A stretch of DNA of 57,747 nt from Enterococcus devriesei (GTDB taxonomy: Bacteria > Bacillota > Bacilli > Lactobacillales > Enterococcaceae), in assembly GCF_001885905.1 (NCBI RefSeq), contig NZ_JXKM01000007.1:1-57747 (forward strand), in the 5' to 3' direction. Shown here piece by piece: positions 1 to 9,401 of the stretch (the first letter of the stretch is position 1; each line of letters opens with the position of its first letter). The translations under genes were made by a program, and so were the position numbers. The notes below the pieces were generated by a model. It was given only the letters and a program-made list of their open reading frames with translations. It had not been told where the DNA came from and made no database searches.

Positions 1-20
1 TTCGAGTCCTCTCGGGTGCA
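1..20 (+). tRNA. 3' end of a tRNA, probably tRNA-Arg (partial)
   Basis: The window opens inside a tRNA. Bases 1-7 read as a T-loop (TTCGAGT), 8-12 as the 3' T-stem, 13-19 as the 3' acceptor arm (CGGGTGC), and base 20 is an A discriminator. The implied 5' acceptor GCACCCG resembles Firmicutes tRNA-Arg, but the anticodon is outside the window, so the identity is inferred. Confidence 0.6.
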
Positions 21-37
21 TCGTTTTTTTTGTTTTC

Positions 38-111
38 CGGGAAGTAGCTCAGCTTGGTAGAGTACTTGGTTTGGGACCAAGGTGTCGCAGGTTCGAATCC
101 TGTCTTCCCGA
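38..111 (+). tRNA. tRNA-Pro (anticodon TGG)
   Basis: A complete cloverleaf can be drawn. The acceptor arms CGGGAAG (38-44) and CTTCCCG (104-110) pair, with discriminator A at 111. The anticodon stem CTTGG/CCAAG encloses the loop TTTGGGA, giving anticodon TGG (proline). The T-loop is TTCGAAT. CCA is not encoded. It lies 17 bases after the preceding partial tRNA, so both are probably the end of one tRNA cluster. Confidence 0.95.
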
Positions 112-118
112 TTAAATT

Positions 119-142
119 GAAGGTGAAAACCTTCTTTTTTTT
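119..142 (+). terminator. Intrinsic terminator of the tRNA cluster
   Basis: GAAGGT and ACCTTC pair around a GAAA loop and are followed by a run of eight T. It separates the tRNA transcript from ctsR. Confidence 0.85.
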
Positions 143-192
143 ACCCAAAATTAAAGAAAGTCATTCTCCTTTATTTCAGACGCTAAATTCGA

Positions 193-218
193 TATAATTA
201 TGGTCAGGAATAGTCAAT
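193..218 (+). promoter_or_regulatory. ctsR promoter -10 and CtsR operator
   Basis: A perfect -10 (TATAAT, 193-198) is followed at 202-218 by GGTCAGGAATAGTCAAT. This fits the tandem-heptad CtsR box (consensus GGTCAAANANRGTCAAA) at most positions. Its place just downstream of the -10 suits autorepression of the ctsR-clpC operon. The -35 is weak. AGGAGG at 219-224 is the ctsR ribosome binding site. Confidence 0.8.
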
Positions 219-231
219 AGGAGGCGATATT

Positions 232-696
232 ATGAGTAGAAATACCTCTGATTTGATCGAATCTTACTTGAAAAATATTTTAGAAAATAGTGAAATAATC
301 GAAATTCGTCGAGCTGAAATGGCGCAATTATTTAATTGTGTCCCTTCCCAGATAAATTATGTCATCAATACACGTTTTACTTTTCAACGGGGTTATTTGG
401 TGGAGAGTAAACGCGGCGGTGGCGGCTATATTCGAATCAGTAAAGTGAAGATTTCCGATCAACATTACTTTTTGGAACAGTTGATGGATTCATTTGGTAA
501 TGAGATTTCTGAGGCCAATGCTTTTGGGATTATTCAAAAATTGTTTGAAGAGGCAATCATTACCGAAAATGAAGGTAATTTAATGTTAAGTGCGGTTTCT
601 AAAAATAGTCTTGGAATTAGTCAGATTGAAAATAGGCTGCGTGCAAGAATTCTTCATGGATTCTTGGAACGTTTAAGTTATGAGAAGAAGGAGTGA
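232..696 (+). CDS. ctsR: CtsR, class III heat-shock repressor
   Basis: A dimeric repressor of clp genes that binds direct-repeat operators and is inactivated on heat stress. The 154 residues match the usual family length. The N-terminal half is the winged helix-turn-helix, ending in the glycine-rich wing KRGGGGYIRI (about residues 56-65) that enters the minor groove and acts as thermosensor. The C-terminal half is the four-helix dimerisation domain. The ATG has AGGAGG seven bases upstream. The stop lies five bases before the clpC ATG, so the two genes form one operon. mcsA and mcsB, which sit between these genes in Bacillus and Listeria, are absent, as is usual in enterococci. Confidence 0.97.
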   Translation: MSRNTSDLIESYLKNILENSEIIEIRRAEMAQLFNCVPSQINYVINTRFTFQRGYLVESKRGGGGYIRISKVKISDQHYFLEQLMDSFGNEISEANAFGIIQKLFEEAIITENEGNLMLSAVSKNSLGISQIENRLRARILHGFLERLSYEKKE

Positions 697-701
697 GGGA
701 T

Positions 702-3200
702 ATGGATCAGCTGTATACAGAACGCGCAAAAGCAGTTTTGGCCATTGCTCAGCAAGAGGCCAAGTATTTTAAACATCGCTCGGTTGGCTCAGAACATTTA
801 CTGCTAGCTTTAGTGATTGAGCAGCAAGGGATCGCTGGTAAAACATTGCGGCAAATGAGTTCGAGTGAAAATGATGTTCGTGAAGAAATTGAGCACATGA
901 CCGGATATGGATCAGTCAAGTCTTATCCTGAGGGTGGCTACTTGCCATATTCTCCTAGAGCCAAACAAATATTGATTTTTGCAGATGATGAAGCGAAGCG
1001 TTTTAATGCGAAATTAGTGGGAACCGAACACATCTTACTGGGACTACTGCGAGATGATGAAATCTTAGCGTCGCACATTTTAGTGAATCTTGGTTTGAGC
1101 TTACCTAAGATGCGTCAATTATTATTGAAAAAAATGGGCGTCAATGAAGCAGGAAACGGCAATCAAGGTGCAGGAAATCGCCGTAAAGCGGCGGCTAAAC
1201 CTGCACCAAGTAATTCTCAAGGAACGCCAACCTTAGATGGTTTAGCGCGTGATTTAACTAAATTAGCGCGTGAAAAACGGCTTGACCCAGTGGTTGGCCG
1301 AGACAGTGAAGTTCGGCGGGTCGTTCAAATCTTAAGTCGTCGTACCAAAAATAATCCCGTTTTAGTAGGTGAACCTGGTGTTGGTAAAACGGCGATCGTC
1401 GAAGGCTTAGCACAGCGGATTATTTCTGGTGATGTGCCAGAGGATATGCGCGGAAAACGTTTGATGATGCTGGATATGGGTGCGTTAGTGGCCGGAACGA
1501 AATATCGCGGTGAATTTGAAGATCGTTTGAAAAAGGTAATTGATGAAATTTACCATGACGGACAAATTATTTTGTTCATTGATGAATTGCATACCTTGAT
1601 CGGAGCGGGTGGTGCTGAAGGTGCAATCGATGCTTCCAACATTTTGAAACCGGCCTTAGCTCGTGGTGAGTTGCAAACGATTGGAGCTACGACCTTAGAT
1701 GAATACCAAAAGTATATTGAAAAAGATTCCGCTTTAGAACGCCGTTTCGCGCGGGTACAAGTAGAAGAACCCACACCGGAAGAAGCGGAAGAAATTTTGA
1801 AGGGCTTACGTCCACGTTATGAAGATCATCACGGTGTTGAGATTACCGATGAAGCGTTACATGCAGCGGTATCCTTATCGGTTCGTTATATTAATTCTCG
1901 TCAGTTGCCGGATAAAGCAATTGACTTGATGGATGAGTCTTCCGCAAAGGTTCGGTTGGATTCCACCGATGAAGTATCTGAACTTTCTGAACTGGAAGAA
2001 GAAGTCGCTGAGTTGGTTTCTGAAAAAGAGAAGGCCATTCAAAATCAAGATTTTGAAGCTGCCGCTCGTTTACGGTTACAGGAAAAACAACAGGCAGAGA
2101 TTCTTGAACAGGCCAAAATTAAAGCAGCGAAACAAGAAAATGGTTATCTTGATCAAGTCACGGATGAAGATGTAGCTGCAGTAGTTTCACAGTGGACTGG
2201 GGTGCCATTACAACAATTAGAGAAAAAAGAGAGTCAACGTTTGTTAGACTTGGAAAATGTCTTGCATAAACGAGTTGTTGGTCAAGAAGAAGCGGTTCAA
2301 GCAATTTCTCGGGCGATTCGTCGGGCGCGCAGTGGGTTGAAAGATCCGAATCGCCCGATTGGGTCATTTATGTTCTTAGGTCCCACTGGTGTCGGTAAAA
2401 CAGAATTAGCGAAGGCTTTAGCTGAAGCAATGTTTGGCAGTGAAGAAGCGTTGATTCGGGTGGATATGTCTGAGTACATGGAAAAATACAGTACGAGTCG
2501 TTTGATTGGTTCACCTCCGGGCTATGTTGGCTATGAAGAAGGCGGACAGTTGACAGAAAAAATTCGTCAAAAGCCTTACTCCGTTATTCTGTTGGATGAA
2601 GTAGAAAAGGCGCATCCCGATGTCTTTAATATTTTATTGCAAGTTTTAGATGACGGTCATTTGACAGATTCTAAAGGGCGGAAAGTGGATTTCCGCAATA
2701 CGATTTTGATTATGACCTCAAATATCGGTGCGACTGAGATTCGGGAAGAAAAAAATGTCGGCTTCACGGTCAAGGATATTACCAAAGACCACGTAGCGAT
2801 GGAAAAACGGATCATGGAAGAATTGAAAAAAGCGTTCCGTCCAGAATTTCTTAACCGAATCGATGAATCGGTTGTCTTCCATTCATTGGACCAAGAACAG
2901 ATTCATGAGATCGTAAAAATTATGAGTCGTTCTGTCCTAGATCGAATGAAGGAACATGAAATCAAAGTAAAAATCACACCAGCTGCTTATGATGTGATCG
3001 GTAAAGTTGGATTCGATCCTGAATATGGCGCACGTCCAATTCGTCGAGCGTTGCAAAAGGAAATCGAAGACCGCTTAGCTGAAGCCTTATTGTCTGGTCA
3101 AATTCAATTAGGTGATGCCGTGACGATTGGAGCCAGCAAAGGCAAGATCACGTTGACGGTCAAAAATCATAAAGAAGAAAAGATACCAGAAAAAGTTTAA
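702..3200 (+). CDS. clpC: ClpC, AAA+ unfoldase of the Clp protease
   Basis: An ATP-dependent unfoldase that feeds substrates to ClpP. It has two N-terminal Clp_N repeats (about 1-145), AAA-1 with Walker A GEPGVGKT and Walker B LFIDE, a coiled-coil middle domain (about 400-480), and AAA-2 with Walker A GPTGVGKT, Walker B ILLDE and a C-terminal D2-small domain. I start it at ATG 702 ([13 protein letters not shown], 832 aa), nine bases after AAGGAG at 687-692, because a GTG at 693 would touch that ribosome binding site. It is co-transcribed with ctsR under CtsR control. Without mcsB in the operon, adaptor and arginine-phosphorylation control must come from elsewhere or be absent. Confidence 0.97.
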   Translation: MDQLYTERAKAVLAIAQQEAKYFKHRSVGSEHLLLALVIEQQGIAGKTLRQMSSSENDVREEIEHMTGYGSVKSYPEGGYLPYSPRAKQILIFADDEAKRFNAKLVGTEHILLGLLRDDEILASHILVNLGLSLPKMRQLLLKKMGVNEAGNGNQGAGNRRKAAAKPAPSNSQGTPTLDGLARDLTKLAREKRLDPVVGRDSEVRRVVQILSRRTKNNPVLVGEPGVGKTAIVEGLAQRIISGDVPEDMRGKRLMMLDMGALVAGTKYRGEFEDRLKKVIDEIYHDGQIILFIDELHTLIGAGGAEGAIDASNILKPALARGELQTIGATTLDEYQKYIEKDSALERRFARVQVEEPTPEEAEEILKGLRPRYEDHHGVEITDEALHAAVSLSVRYINSRQLPDKAIDLMDESSAKVRLDSTDEVSELSELEEEVAELVSEKEKAIQNQDFEAAARLRLQEKQQAEILEQAKIKAAKQENGYLDQVTDEDVAAVVSQWTGVPLQQLEKKESQRLLDLENVLHKRVVGQEEAVQAISRAIRRARSGLKDPNRPIGSFMFLGPTGVGKTELAKALAEAMFGSEEALIRVDMSEYMEKYSTSRLIGSPPGYVGYEEGGQLTEKIRQKPYSVILLDEVEKAHPDVFNILLQVLDDGHLTDSKGRKVDFRNTILIMTSNIGATEIREEKNVGFTVKDITKDHVAMEKRIMEELKKAFRPEFLNRIDESVVFHSLDQEQIHEIVKIMSRSVLDRMKEHEIKVKITPAAYDVIGKVGFDPEYGARPIRRALQKEIEDRLAEALLSGQIQLGDAVTIGASKGKITLTVKNHKEEKIPEKV

Positions 3201-3216
3201 TCACTTTAGTCAATCA

Positions 3217-3248
3217 GAGGATGGGAATTTTCCCCTCCTCTTTTTTTT
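3217..3248 (+). terminator. Intrinsic terminator of ctsR-clpC
   Basis: GAGGATGGGA pairs with TTCCCCTCCTC (small internal bulge) and is followed by eight T. Confidence 0.85.
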
Positions 3249-3558
3249 GCGAGTTCCACTTCACGCTTTAGCGTGACTAGTGGAATCGTATGCGTGGTGA
3301 GAGATAAATGCATTTTTTGTGGGTTTCGAAAAATGCATTCCTAAATTTGAACTAGTTGTGTTAGAAGTTGAGTAGAAAAATTAAGTGACAGCAGCTAACG
3401 CTTAGTTGGAAACTTTGGAAAGCTGTGATAGTATGGGAAAGTCTAAAAAAGATACTGCGCTATTTTATGGCGAATGACAGGCTTCAGACTAATAGCTTCG
3501 TTGAATGGACTGAAGACAGCCGGTATCCGTGGGACTTTTTGAATTAGGAGGACGTACC
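3249..3558 (+). promoter_or_regulatory. Intergenic region with hairpins and the trhP1 promoter
   Basis: No gene is seen here. Two inverted repeats are clear: 3254-3285 (TTCCACT/AGTGGAA plus TCACGC/GCGTGA around TTTA) and about 3307-3339 (AATGCATTTTT / AAAAATGCATT). A promoter is supported at 3406-3434: TTGGAA, exactly 17 bases, TAGTAT. The leader downstream contains another weak inverted repeat (CTTCAG/CTGAAG) before the AGGAGG at 3546-3551. Confidence 0.6.
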
Positions 3559-4473
3559 ATGATCGAATTAATTGCGACGGCGGAATCAATGACGCAAGCA
3601 GAAGCCTTATTGGCAGCCGGCGTGGATACTTTATACATAGGAGAAGAGGAGTTCGGACTGCGACTGCCCCATTCTTTTTCTCGTCAGGAGCAAATCGACT
3701 TGATTCATTTGGCGCATAGTCAAGGAAAGAAAGTCAATATTGCTTTGAATGGCATTATGCATCCAGGAAAAATGAAAAAAATTCCTGAATACTTAGCCTT
3801 TTTGGCACAAGCGCAGCCAGATCACGTAGTCGTTGGCGATACGGGCGTGATTTATTTGTTGCAAGAATATGATTTGCCTTATATTTATGATGCTGAAACA
3901 TTGGTGACGAATGCTCGTCAAATCAATTTTTGGCAGAAAAAGGGTGCTGTTGGAGCGGTCTTAGCGCGAGAAGTCCCTTTTGAAGAAATGAAAAAACTAA
4001 AAGGCCACGTGGATGTTCCGGTAGAAATTCTTGTTTATGGGGCAACGTGTATTCATCAATCAAAGCGTCCTTTGCTAGATAATTATTTCAATTATACGAA
4101 GCAAGAGGAAAGCGCAGCAAAAGAGCGGGGCTTATTTATCTCTGAGCCGAAGAAGGCGGAAACGCATTATTCGATTTATGAAGATCAACATGGCACGCAT
4201 ATTTTTGCCGACAATGATTTAAATCTGATTAATGAAGTAGCGGAATTAAATCAAACGGGGTATCAAACGTGGAAATTAGATGGTTTGTTTACACCTGGTG
4301 AAAATTTCGTAGCGATCGCAAAGATTTTTGCGGCGGCGAAAGCCGCAGTCGAGGCAAATACTTGGAACGAAGCAGCGCTAGTCAGTGCGCAGCAAGAAAT
4401 TCAAAAATACCATCCGGTTGAACGAGGCATGGATACTGGGTTTTATCACTTAGATCCAACCGCGATCAAATAG
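3559..4473 (+). CDS. trhP1: U32 family protein, TrhP1-type tRNA hydroxylation protein
   Basis: The smaller of two adjacent U32 proteins. In Bacillus subtilis the corresponding pair YrrN/YrrO (TrhP1/TrhP2) makes 5-hydroxyuridine at wobble position 34 of tRNA from prephenate; older databases call the family collagenase-like peptidases. The 304 residues match YrrN-size proteins. It has the TIM-barrel start (ELIATAESMTQAEALLAAGVDTLYIGEEEFGLR), but it carries only one cysteine in the region where the larger partner has a cysteine cluster. ATG 3559 follows AGGAGG by seven bases; an upstream GTG at 3529 has no ribosome site. The next gene starts 27 bases downstream, so the two are co-transcribed. 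Confidence 0.85.
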   Translation: MIELIATAESMTQAEALLAAGVDTLYIGEEEFGLRLPHSFSRQEQIDLIHLAHSQGKKVNIALNGIMHPGKMKKIPEYLAFLAQAQPDHVVVGDTGVIYLLQEYDLPYIYDAETLVTNARQINFWQKKGAVGAVLAREVPFEEMKKLKGHVDVPVEILVYGATCIHQSKRPLLDNYFNYTKQEESAAKERGLFISEPKKAETHYSIYEDQHGTHIFADNDLNLINEVAELNQTGYQTWKLDGLFTPGENFVAIAKIFAAAKAAVEANTWNEAALVSAQQEIQKYHPVERGMDTGFYHLDPTAIK

Positions 4474-4500
4474 GATCAAATTGGAACAAGGAGCAGCAGC

Positions 4501-5742
4501 ATGACAGAGAGAAAATTAAAACGTCCCGAAGTGTTAGCACCAGCTGGGACATTGGAGAAATTAAAAACCGCGATCCATTATGGAGCGGATGCCGTTTATA
4601 TTGGTGGAGATGCCTATGGTCTACGGTCACGGGCAGGCAACTTTTCTTTTGAAGAAATGGAAGAGGGCGTGGCTTTTGCGAAACAGTATGGCGCCAAAGT
4701 ATATGTCGCGGCCAACATGGTGACTCATGAAGGAAACGAAGCTGGGGCCGGCGAATTTTTCAAGAAATTACGTGACATCGGTATCTCAGCGGTGATCATT
4801 TCCGATCCTGCTTTGATCGAAATCTGTGCCAGTGAAGCGCCGGGCTTAGAGATTCATTTATCGACCCAAGCTTCGGCGACCAACGCGGAGACCTTGAAGT
4901 TTTGGCAAAATGAAGGCTTGGAACGGGTTGTTTTGGCCCGGGAAGTTTCGATGGAGGAATTAGCGGAAATTCGTCGCAATACGGATATTCAAATTGAAGC
5001 CTTTATTCATGGCGCAATGTGTATTTCTTATTCCGGTCGTTGTACGCTATCGAATCACATGTCGATGCGGGATGCCAATCGTGGTGGTTGTTCGCAATCT
5101 TGTCGTTGGAAATATGAATTATTCGATATGCCTTTTGCCAACGAACATCGTTCATTGACGGAGAATGGTGATGTGACGGAAGAATTTTCCATGAGTGCCG
5201 TGGATATGTCGATGATCGAACACATTCCTGATTTGATCGAAAACGGCGTGGATAGTTTGAAGATCGAAGGCCGGATGAAATCGATCCATTATGTTTCAAC
5301 CGTTTCGAATGTTTATAAAGCGGCGGTGGACAGCTATATTGCTGATCCTGAAAATTATGTCTGCAAACAAGAATGGATCGATGAATTATGGAAAGTCGCC
5401 CAACGTGAATTAGCGTCCGGTTTTTACTACAATGTACCGACGGAAAATGAACAATTATTCGGTCCCCGTCGTAAGATTCCGGTTTATAAATTCATCGGTG
5501 AAGTCTTGAGCTATGATGAAGCTAGCGGAATCGCGACCGTTCGCCAACGGAATCATTTTAGCATCGGCGATGAGATCGAATTTTATGGTCCGAACTTCCA
5601 TCATTTTGAACAAACTATTACAGAAATGAAAAATGATGAAGGAGAATCTATCGATCGGGCACCGAACCCAATGATGGTCTTGACGATGCCAGTGGCTCAG
5701 CCAGTCAAACCGGGAGATATGATCCGGAAGAAAAAAGATTAA
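4501..5742 (+). CDS. trhP2: U32 family protein, TrhP2-type (prephenate-dependent tRNA hydroxylation)
   Basis: The larger U32 partner, 413 aa, matching YrrO/YegQ. The N-terminal barrel (RPEVLAPAGTLEKLKTAIHYGADAVYIGG) is followed by the family signature around residues 170-205, with the cysteines of CISYSGRC and GGCSQSCRW. In characterised relatives such cysteines bind an iron-sulfur cluster needed for hydroxyuridine synthesis. A C-terminal beta-barrel domain (about 330-410) follows. It starts with ATG after AAGGAG. Both genes end at a strong terminator. The function is from family knowledge; the protease name is probably misleading. Confidence 0.88.
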   Translation: MTERKLKRPEVLAPAGTLEKLKTAIHYGADAVYIGGDAYGLRSRAGNFSFEEMEEGVAFAKQYGAKVYVAANMVTHEGNEAGAGEFFKKLRDIGISAVIISDPALIEICASEAPGLEIHLSTQASATNAETLKFWQNEGLERVVLAREVSMEELAEIRRNTDIQIEAFIHGAMCISYSGRCTLSNHMSMRDANRGGCSQSCRWKYELFDMPFANEHRSLTENGDVTEEFSMSAVDMSMIEHIPDLIENGVDSLKIEGRMKSIHYVSTVSNVYKAAVDSYIADPENYVCKQEWIDELWKVAQRELASGFYYNVPTENEQLFGPRRKIPVYKFIGEVLSYDEASGIATVRQRNHFSIGDEIEFYGPNFHHFEQTITEMKNDEGESIDRAPNPMMVLTMPVAQPVKPGDMIRKKKD

Positions 5743-5744
5743 AC

Positions 5745-5785
5745 AGGTGGGGGTGTGACAAAAGTCTTGTCGCACCTCCTTCTTT
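5745..5785 (+). terminator. Intrinsic terminator after trhP2
   Basis: A long stem (GGTGTGACAA / TTGTCGCACC, extended by AGG/TCCT) lies directly after the stop and is followed by a pyrimidine tract. Confidence 0.75.
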
Positions 5786-5997
5786 CGAATAAACGACGTT
5801 ACAGGCGTAGCTTTTTCGGAAATTCCGACTTATTGTTGTGAGATATAAGCAGAGCTGATGGGGAACAGTCCCTACTTGGTTCTTGAAGCGGAACACTTCT
5901 GTCACAGCCTATTTTCTAACGATCTAGGCAAAAAAACGTCTTTTTCGCAAGAAATAGATTAGAATGATTTTATCAGGAAAAACGAGGGGGCAGATGA

Positions 5998-7347
5998 ATG
6001 AAAGAATATGATTACATTGTTGTCGGCGGCGGTAGCGGCGGAATTGCGTCAGCGAATCGGGCCGGTATGCATGGGGCAAAAGTATTATTGATTGAAGCGA
6101 ATAAAATTGGCGGGACGTGTGTCAATGTCGGCTGTGTGCCAAAAAAAGTCATGTGGCAAGCAAGTACGATGTTAGAGACGATCGAACGGGATGCGCCTAG
6201 TTACGGTGTGCAAGCAGAGGTTGAAAAATTTGATTTTAACGAATTAGTGGCCCGTCGTGAGAAATATATCGACTTTTTACACGGCGCGTATTATCGCGGA
6301 TTAGACAGCAATCACGTTGAACGGATCGAAGGCTATGCGACCTTTAAATCTGATCATGTAGTAACGGTGAATGGCGAAGAGTATACGGCGCCTCATATCC
6401 TGATCGCTACGGGTGGTCGCCCAAGTCAAATGAAGATCCCTGGCGGTGAGTTGGCGATTGATTCGAATGGCTTCTTTGAATTAACGGAGCAACCGAAAGA
6501 AGTAGTTGTTTTAGGTGCAGGCTACATTGCGGCGGAATTAAGCGGCGTCTTACAAGGCATGGGCACGCAAGTTCATTGGGCGTTTCGCTACGATCATCCT
6601 TTGCGGACCTTTGATAAAATGATTGCCGAAAATTTAGTAGAAATTTATCGTGACAATCACATGAAACTCTACGACCATCACGTAGCCAAAGAGATCAAGC
6701 AAAATGCTGACGGCACCTACACCGTTTATTTTGAAAATGGCAATACGTTGTCTGGCGACAAAGTATTATTTGCCGGTGGCCGGTTGCCTAATACTGATAA
6801 GCTTGGTTTGGAAAATACGTCCGTTACCTTGAATGAAAAAGGCTTCGTGATCGTTGATAAATTCCAAAACACGACTAGTGACGGTGTGTATTCAGTTGGT
6901 GATGTAATCGGCAAGATTGATTTGACGCCGGTGGCGATCGCAGCGGGTCGTCGTTTGTCTGAGCGCGTCTTCAATGGCAAATCAGAAGAATTTTTAGACT
7001 ATGAAAATGTGCCGACCGTGATCTTTACCCATCCAACGATCGCGACAATTGGGATTTCAGAAGAAGAGGCGATCGAACGTCACGGCAAGGAGCAGATCAA
7101 GGTTTACCGTTCACGTTTCACGCCGATGTATTTTGCTTTAAGTGATTATCGTCAAAAATGTGAGATGAAACTCGTCTGCTTAGGCGAAGAAGAAAAAATC
7201 ATCGGACTTCACGCAATTGGTGTGGGTGTTGATGAAATGCTGCAAGGTTTTGCGGTTGCGATCAAAATGGGGGCAACGAAAAAAGATTTCGACGATACCG
7301 TCGCAATCCATCCGACCGGCAGTGAAGAATTCGTTACGATGCGTTAA
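5998..7347 (+). CDS. gor: Glutathione-disulfide reductase
   Basis: An FAD-dependent, NADPH-using disulfide reductase (449 aa) that keeps glutathione reduced in the cytoplasm. It has the N-terminal FAD fold [14 protein letters not shown], the redox-active disulfide in [13 protein letters not shown], an NAD(P) Rossmann motif [11 protein letters not shown] near residue 175, the second FAD motif YSVGDVIG near 300, and the C-terminal catalytic motif [12 protein letters not shown]. The dimer-interface end is complete. ATG 5998 follows GAGGGGG by seven bases. It appears monocistronic, ending at a bidirectional terminator shared with birA. Confidence 0.93.
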   Translation: MKEYDYIVVGGGSGGIASANRAGMHGAKVLLIEANKIGGTCVNVGCVPKKVMWQASTMLETIERDAPSYGVQAEVEKFDFNELVARREKYIDFLHGAYYRGLDSNHVERIEGYATFKSDHVVTVNGEEYTAPHILIATGGRPSQMKIPGGELAIDSNGFFELTEQPKEVVVLGAGYIAAELSGVLQGMGTQVHWAFRYDHPLRTFDKMIAENLVEIYRDNHMKLYDHHVAKEIKQNADGTYTVYFENGNTLSGDKVLFAGGRLPNTDKLGLENTSVTLNEKGFVIVDKFQNTTSDGVYSVGDVIGKIDLTPVAIAAGRRLSERVFNGKSEEFLDYENVPTVIFTHPTIATIGISEEEAIERHGKEQIKVYRSRFTPMYFALSDYRQKCEMKLVCLGEEEKIIGLHAIGVGVDEMLQGFAVAIKMGATKKDFDDTVAIHPTGSEEFVTMR

Positions 7348-7351
7348 CAGT

Positions 7352-7392
7352 AAAAAAGCGTTTTGCCTAATGTTGGCAAGACGCTTTTTTTT
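7352..7392. terminator. Bidirectional terminator between gor and birA
   Basis: The stem GCGTTTTGCC/GGCAAGACGC is flanked by six A and eight T, so it can end both converging transcripts. Confidence 0.88.
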
Positions 7393-7409
7393 GTGTTGAA
7401 AAGTCCTAG

Positions 7410-8363
7410 TTATTGAATCGAGCTTAAACTGATCTCGCCAGAAGAAAGGGTCATTTGTTCAGTACCAAGATCAACGACTAATTCCCCCGTATCGGTGATG
7501 GCTACAGCCGTTCCGATATAGTTCTGATCCTTCCGTTTGAAGGTGATTTTTTTCCCTAGTACAAAGGATTTTTTCCGGTAGCTTTCAAGGGCCGTTTGCT
7601 GGTCGTTCAGCAGCGCAAAGAATCGATTCCAGATGTTGATAATTAATTGGTTTCTAGTAGCAGAAGCTTTACCGTCGGGAAATAACGAAGTCGCTTTGGC
7701 TTGTAAGTCCTCAGGATAATTTGCTTGAGGAATGGAAAAGTTGATGCCCATACCGATGATGATATATTTTAACGAATTGGTTTCAACATCGGTCATCGCT
7801 TCAGACAAAATGCCGGCAACCTTTTTCTGGTTCAAATAAATATCATTGACCCATTTGATTTGACTATCGACCGCTAACAGCTCATCGATCGCATCGGCGA
7901 CCGCCACTGCCATTAAGACGGTATATTGCGGTAGTTCTTGCAACTGTTCGTTCGGTTCTAACAAGAGACTCATATAGATTCCTTGCTGCTTGGCGGCAAA
8001 AAAAGGCCGGTTGAAACGTCCGTGTGGCGCTTCTTGCATATCTGCCACTATCAGTAAGGGTGATTTTTTTCCTTCTACCACAGCTAGCTGTGCATCTTTC
8101 ATGGTAGAGGCAGAGGTCTCTACTACGGTTACTTCGATAGGCTGCTGGATTTGAGTTTGGATTTCTTTGGCATCCAAAATATCAGAGGGCTGGTAACGGT
8201 AGCCATTGGCTAAATGCTGAATCTGATAACCTTTTTTTTCTAATTCTTTGATAGCTTTCCAAATTGCTGTGCGGGAAACACCGATCTCTTGGGCTAAAGC
8301 TTCGCCGGATAAAATCCGATCTGCTTGTTTTAAGTGGGCTAACACCTTTTCTTTGGTGGTCAA
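7410..8363 (-). CDS. birA: BirA, biotin-protein ligase and biotin operon repressor
   Basis: Activates biotin to biotinyl-AMP and attaches it to carboxylase carrier domains; as holo-repressor it binds biotin operators. The 317 residues comprise an N-terminal HTH_11 domain (SGEALAQEIGVSRTAIWKAIKELEKKGY, about 18-45), a catalytic domain with GRFNRPFF near 125 (a variant of the usual GRGRxxR loop) and KWVNDIY near 180, and a C-terminal SH3-like domain. The start is TTG at 8361-8363, supported by AAGGAGG seven bases upstream; no ATG fits. A perfect 20-bp palindrome lies just upstream of that ribosome site. It transcribes towards gor. Confidence 0.93.
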   Translation of the reverse strand: MTTKEKVLAHLKQADRILSGEALAQEIGVSRTAIWKAIKELEKKGYQIQHLANGYRYQPSDILDAKEIQTQIQQPIEVTVVETSASTMKDAQLAVVEGKKSPLLIVADMQEAPHGRFNRPFFAAKQQGIYMSLLLEPNEQLQELPQYTVLMAVAVADAIDELLAVDSQIKWVNDIYLNQKKVAGILSEAMTDVETNSLKYIIIGMGINFSIPQANYPEDLQAKATSLFPDGKASATRNQLIINIWNRFFALLNDQQTALESYRKKSFVLGKKITFKRKDQNYIGTAVAITDTGELVVDLGTEQMTLSSGEISLSSIQ

Positions 8364-8377
8364 AGAGATACCTCCTT

Positions 8378-8397
8378 ACATTCTTTATAAAGAATGT
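8378..8397. promoter_or_regulatory. Perfect 20-bp palindrome upstream of birA
   Basis: ACATTCTTTATAAAGAATGT is an exact palindrome directly upstream of the birA ribosome site. Read on the minus strand it contains TATAAA, a plausible -10, so a bound protein would block birA. It does not match the Gram-positive BirA operator (TTGTTAAC, 14-15 bases, GTTAACAA). The binding factor is unknown. Confidence 0.45.
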
Positions 8398-8445
8398 GTA
8401 AATTTTTCACATGAATAAATCGCTTTACAGCAGGTATATCCATGT

Positions 8446-8508
8446 CCGGCTTCGAAAACTCGCTTTATCGGCAATAAGCTGAGCGGGTTCGCGAAAGTCT
8501 TTCTTAAT
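8446..8508. repeat. Diverged copy of an intergenic repeat (motifs A and B)
   Basis: The stretch contains CTTCGAAAACTCGCTTTATC-type sequence, then GGCAATAAGC, then AGCTGAGCGGGTTCG and TTTCTTAAT. The same order of words recurs at 24281-24433 between argG and argH. No coding potential is seen. It is the only notable content between birA and the transporter operon apart from the terminator. Confidence 0.5.
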
Positions 8509-8535
8509 TGAATAGTCTTTTCTTGCTCAGTGTAA

Positions 8536-8567
8536 CAAAAAAACAGGCTGCGTAAAAGCAGCCTGCC
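8536..8567 (-). terminator. Intrinsic terminator of the ABC importer operon
   Basis: CAGGCTGC and GCAGCCTG pair around GTAAAA. On the minus strand a run of seven T follows. It lies 30 bases after the ATPase stop codon. Confidence 0.88.
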
Positions 8568-8597
8568 AAGAAAGAAGAATCGTCTTAACGATTAGTG

Positions 8598-9401
8598 CTA
8601 ACTAAGCAGCAAGGCATCATCTTTAAGCTCGACGCCGGAGTTTTGATGGAATAGTTCCATTAATTTTGGTACCGTCAAGTTTTGTTTTTCAGATTGCTTC
8701 AGGTCTAACGCGATTTCACCTTGATGCAGCATGATCAGACGGTTGCCGTAACGGATCGCGTCTTCCATGTTGTGAGTCACCATGAAGGCGGTCAAGGCTT
8801 GTTCGCGAATCAAGCGTTCGGTTAGCTCCATGACGGTCAAGGAGGTTTTCGGATCTAGTGCCGCCGTGTGCTCATCAAGTAAAATCAGATCAGGCCGTTG
8901 CAAAGTCGCCATTAATAAGGTGATTGCTTGGCGTTGACCGCCGGAAAGCAACCCAATCTCTGCATCTAATCGATTTTCCAAATTCAAGTTCAGCATGGCC
9001 AACTGTTCTTTGAAAAAGCTGCGATCTTTATTTTTTACTCCTAAGGAGAATCCGCGTTTATGTCCGCGTTTCATTGCTAAGGCTAAATTTTCTTCCACTG
9101 ATAAGCGGACCGCGGTCCCCATCTTCGGATCTTGAAAGACGCGGCTGATTTTTTTGGAGCGGCGCGTGACCGAGTGCTTAGTAATGTTTTCTTCATTTAG
9201 AAACATCTGACCTTCCTCAATCGGCAAGGTGCCAGCAATGCTATTTAGCAAAGTTGATTTACCGGCACCATTCCCGCCGATGATCGTGACAAATTCACCA
9301 GGATTCAGGTCGAGATTAATGCCTTTTAGTGCGTGGTTTTCATTGATAGTGCCACGCTCAAAGTATTGATGTAAATTATTAATTTTTAAGACTGCTTGCA
9401 T
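8598..9401 (-). CDS. ABC importer ATP-binding protein (TrpZ-like)
   Basis: The ATPase of a three-gene importer, 267 aa. It shows Walker A GGNGAGKS (about 43-50), the Q-loop region, the signature LLSGGQRQA near 155, Walker B LILLDEHTAALD, and switch histidine VTHN near 210. It overlaps the permease gene by 23 bases, which implies translational coupling. Relatives in streptococci (TrpXYZ) serve tryptophan uptake; the Tyr/Phe codons in this operon's leader peptide suggest that the ligand here may be another aromatic amino acid. Confidence 0.85.
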   Translation of the reverse strand: MQAVLKINNLHQYFERGTINENHALKGINLDLNPGEFVTIIGGNGAGKSTLLNSIAGTLPIEEGQMFLNEENITKHSVTRRSKKISRVFQDPKMGTAVRLSVEENLALAMKRGHKRGFSLGVKNKDRSFFKEQLAMLNLNLENRLDAEIGLLSGGQRQAITLLMATLQRPDLILLDEHTAALDPKTSLTVMELTERLIREQALTAFMVTHNMEDAIRYGNRLIMLHQGEIALDLKQSEKQNLTVPKLMELFHQNSGVELKDDALLLS

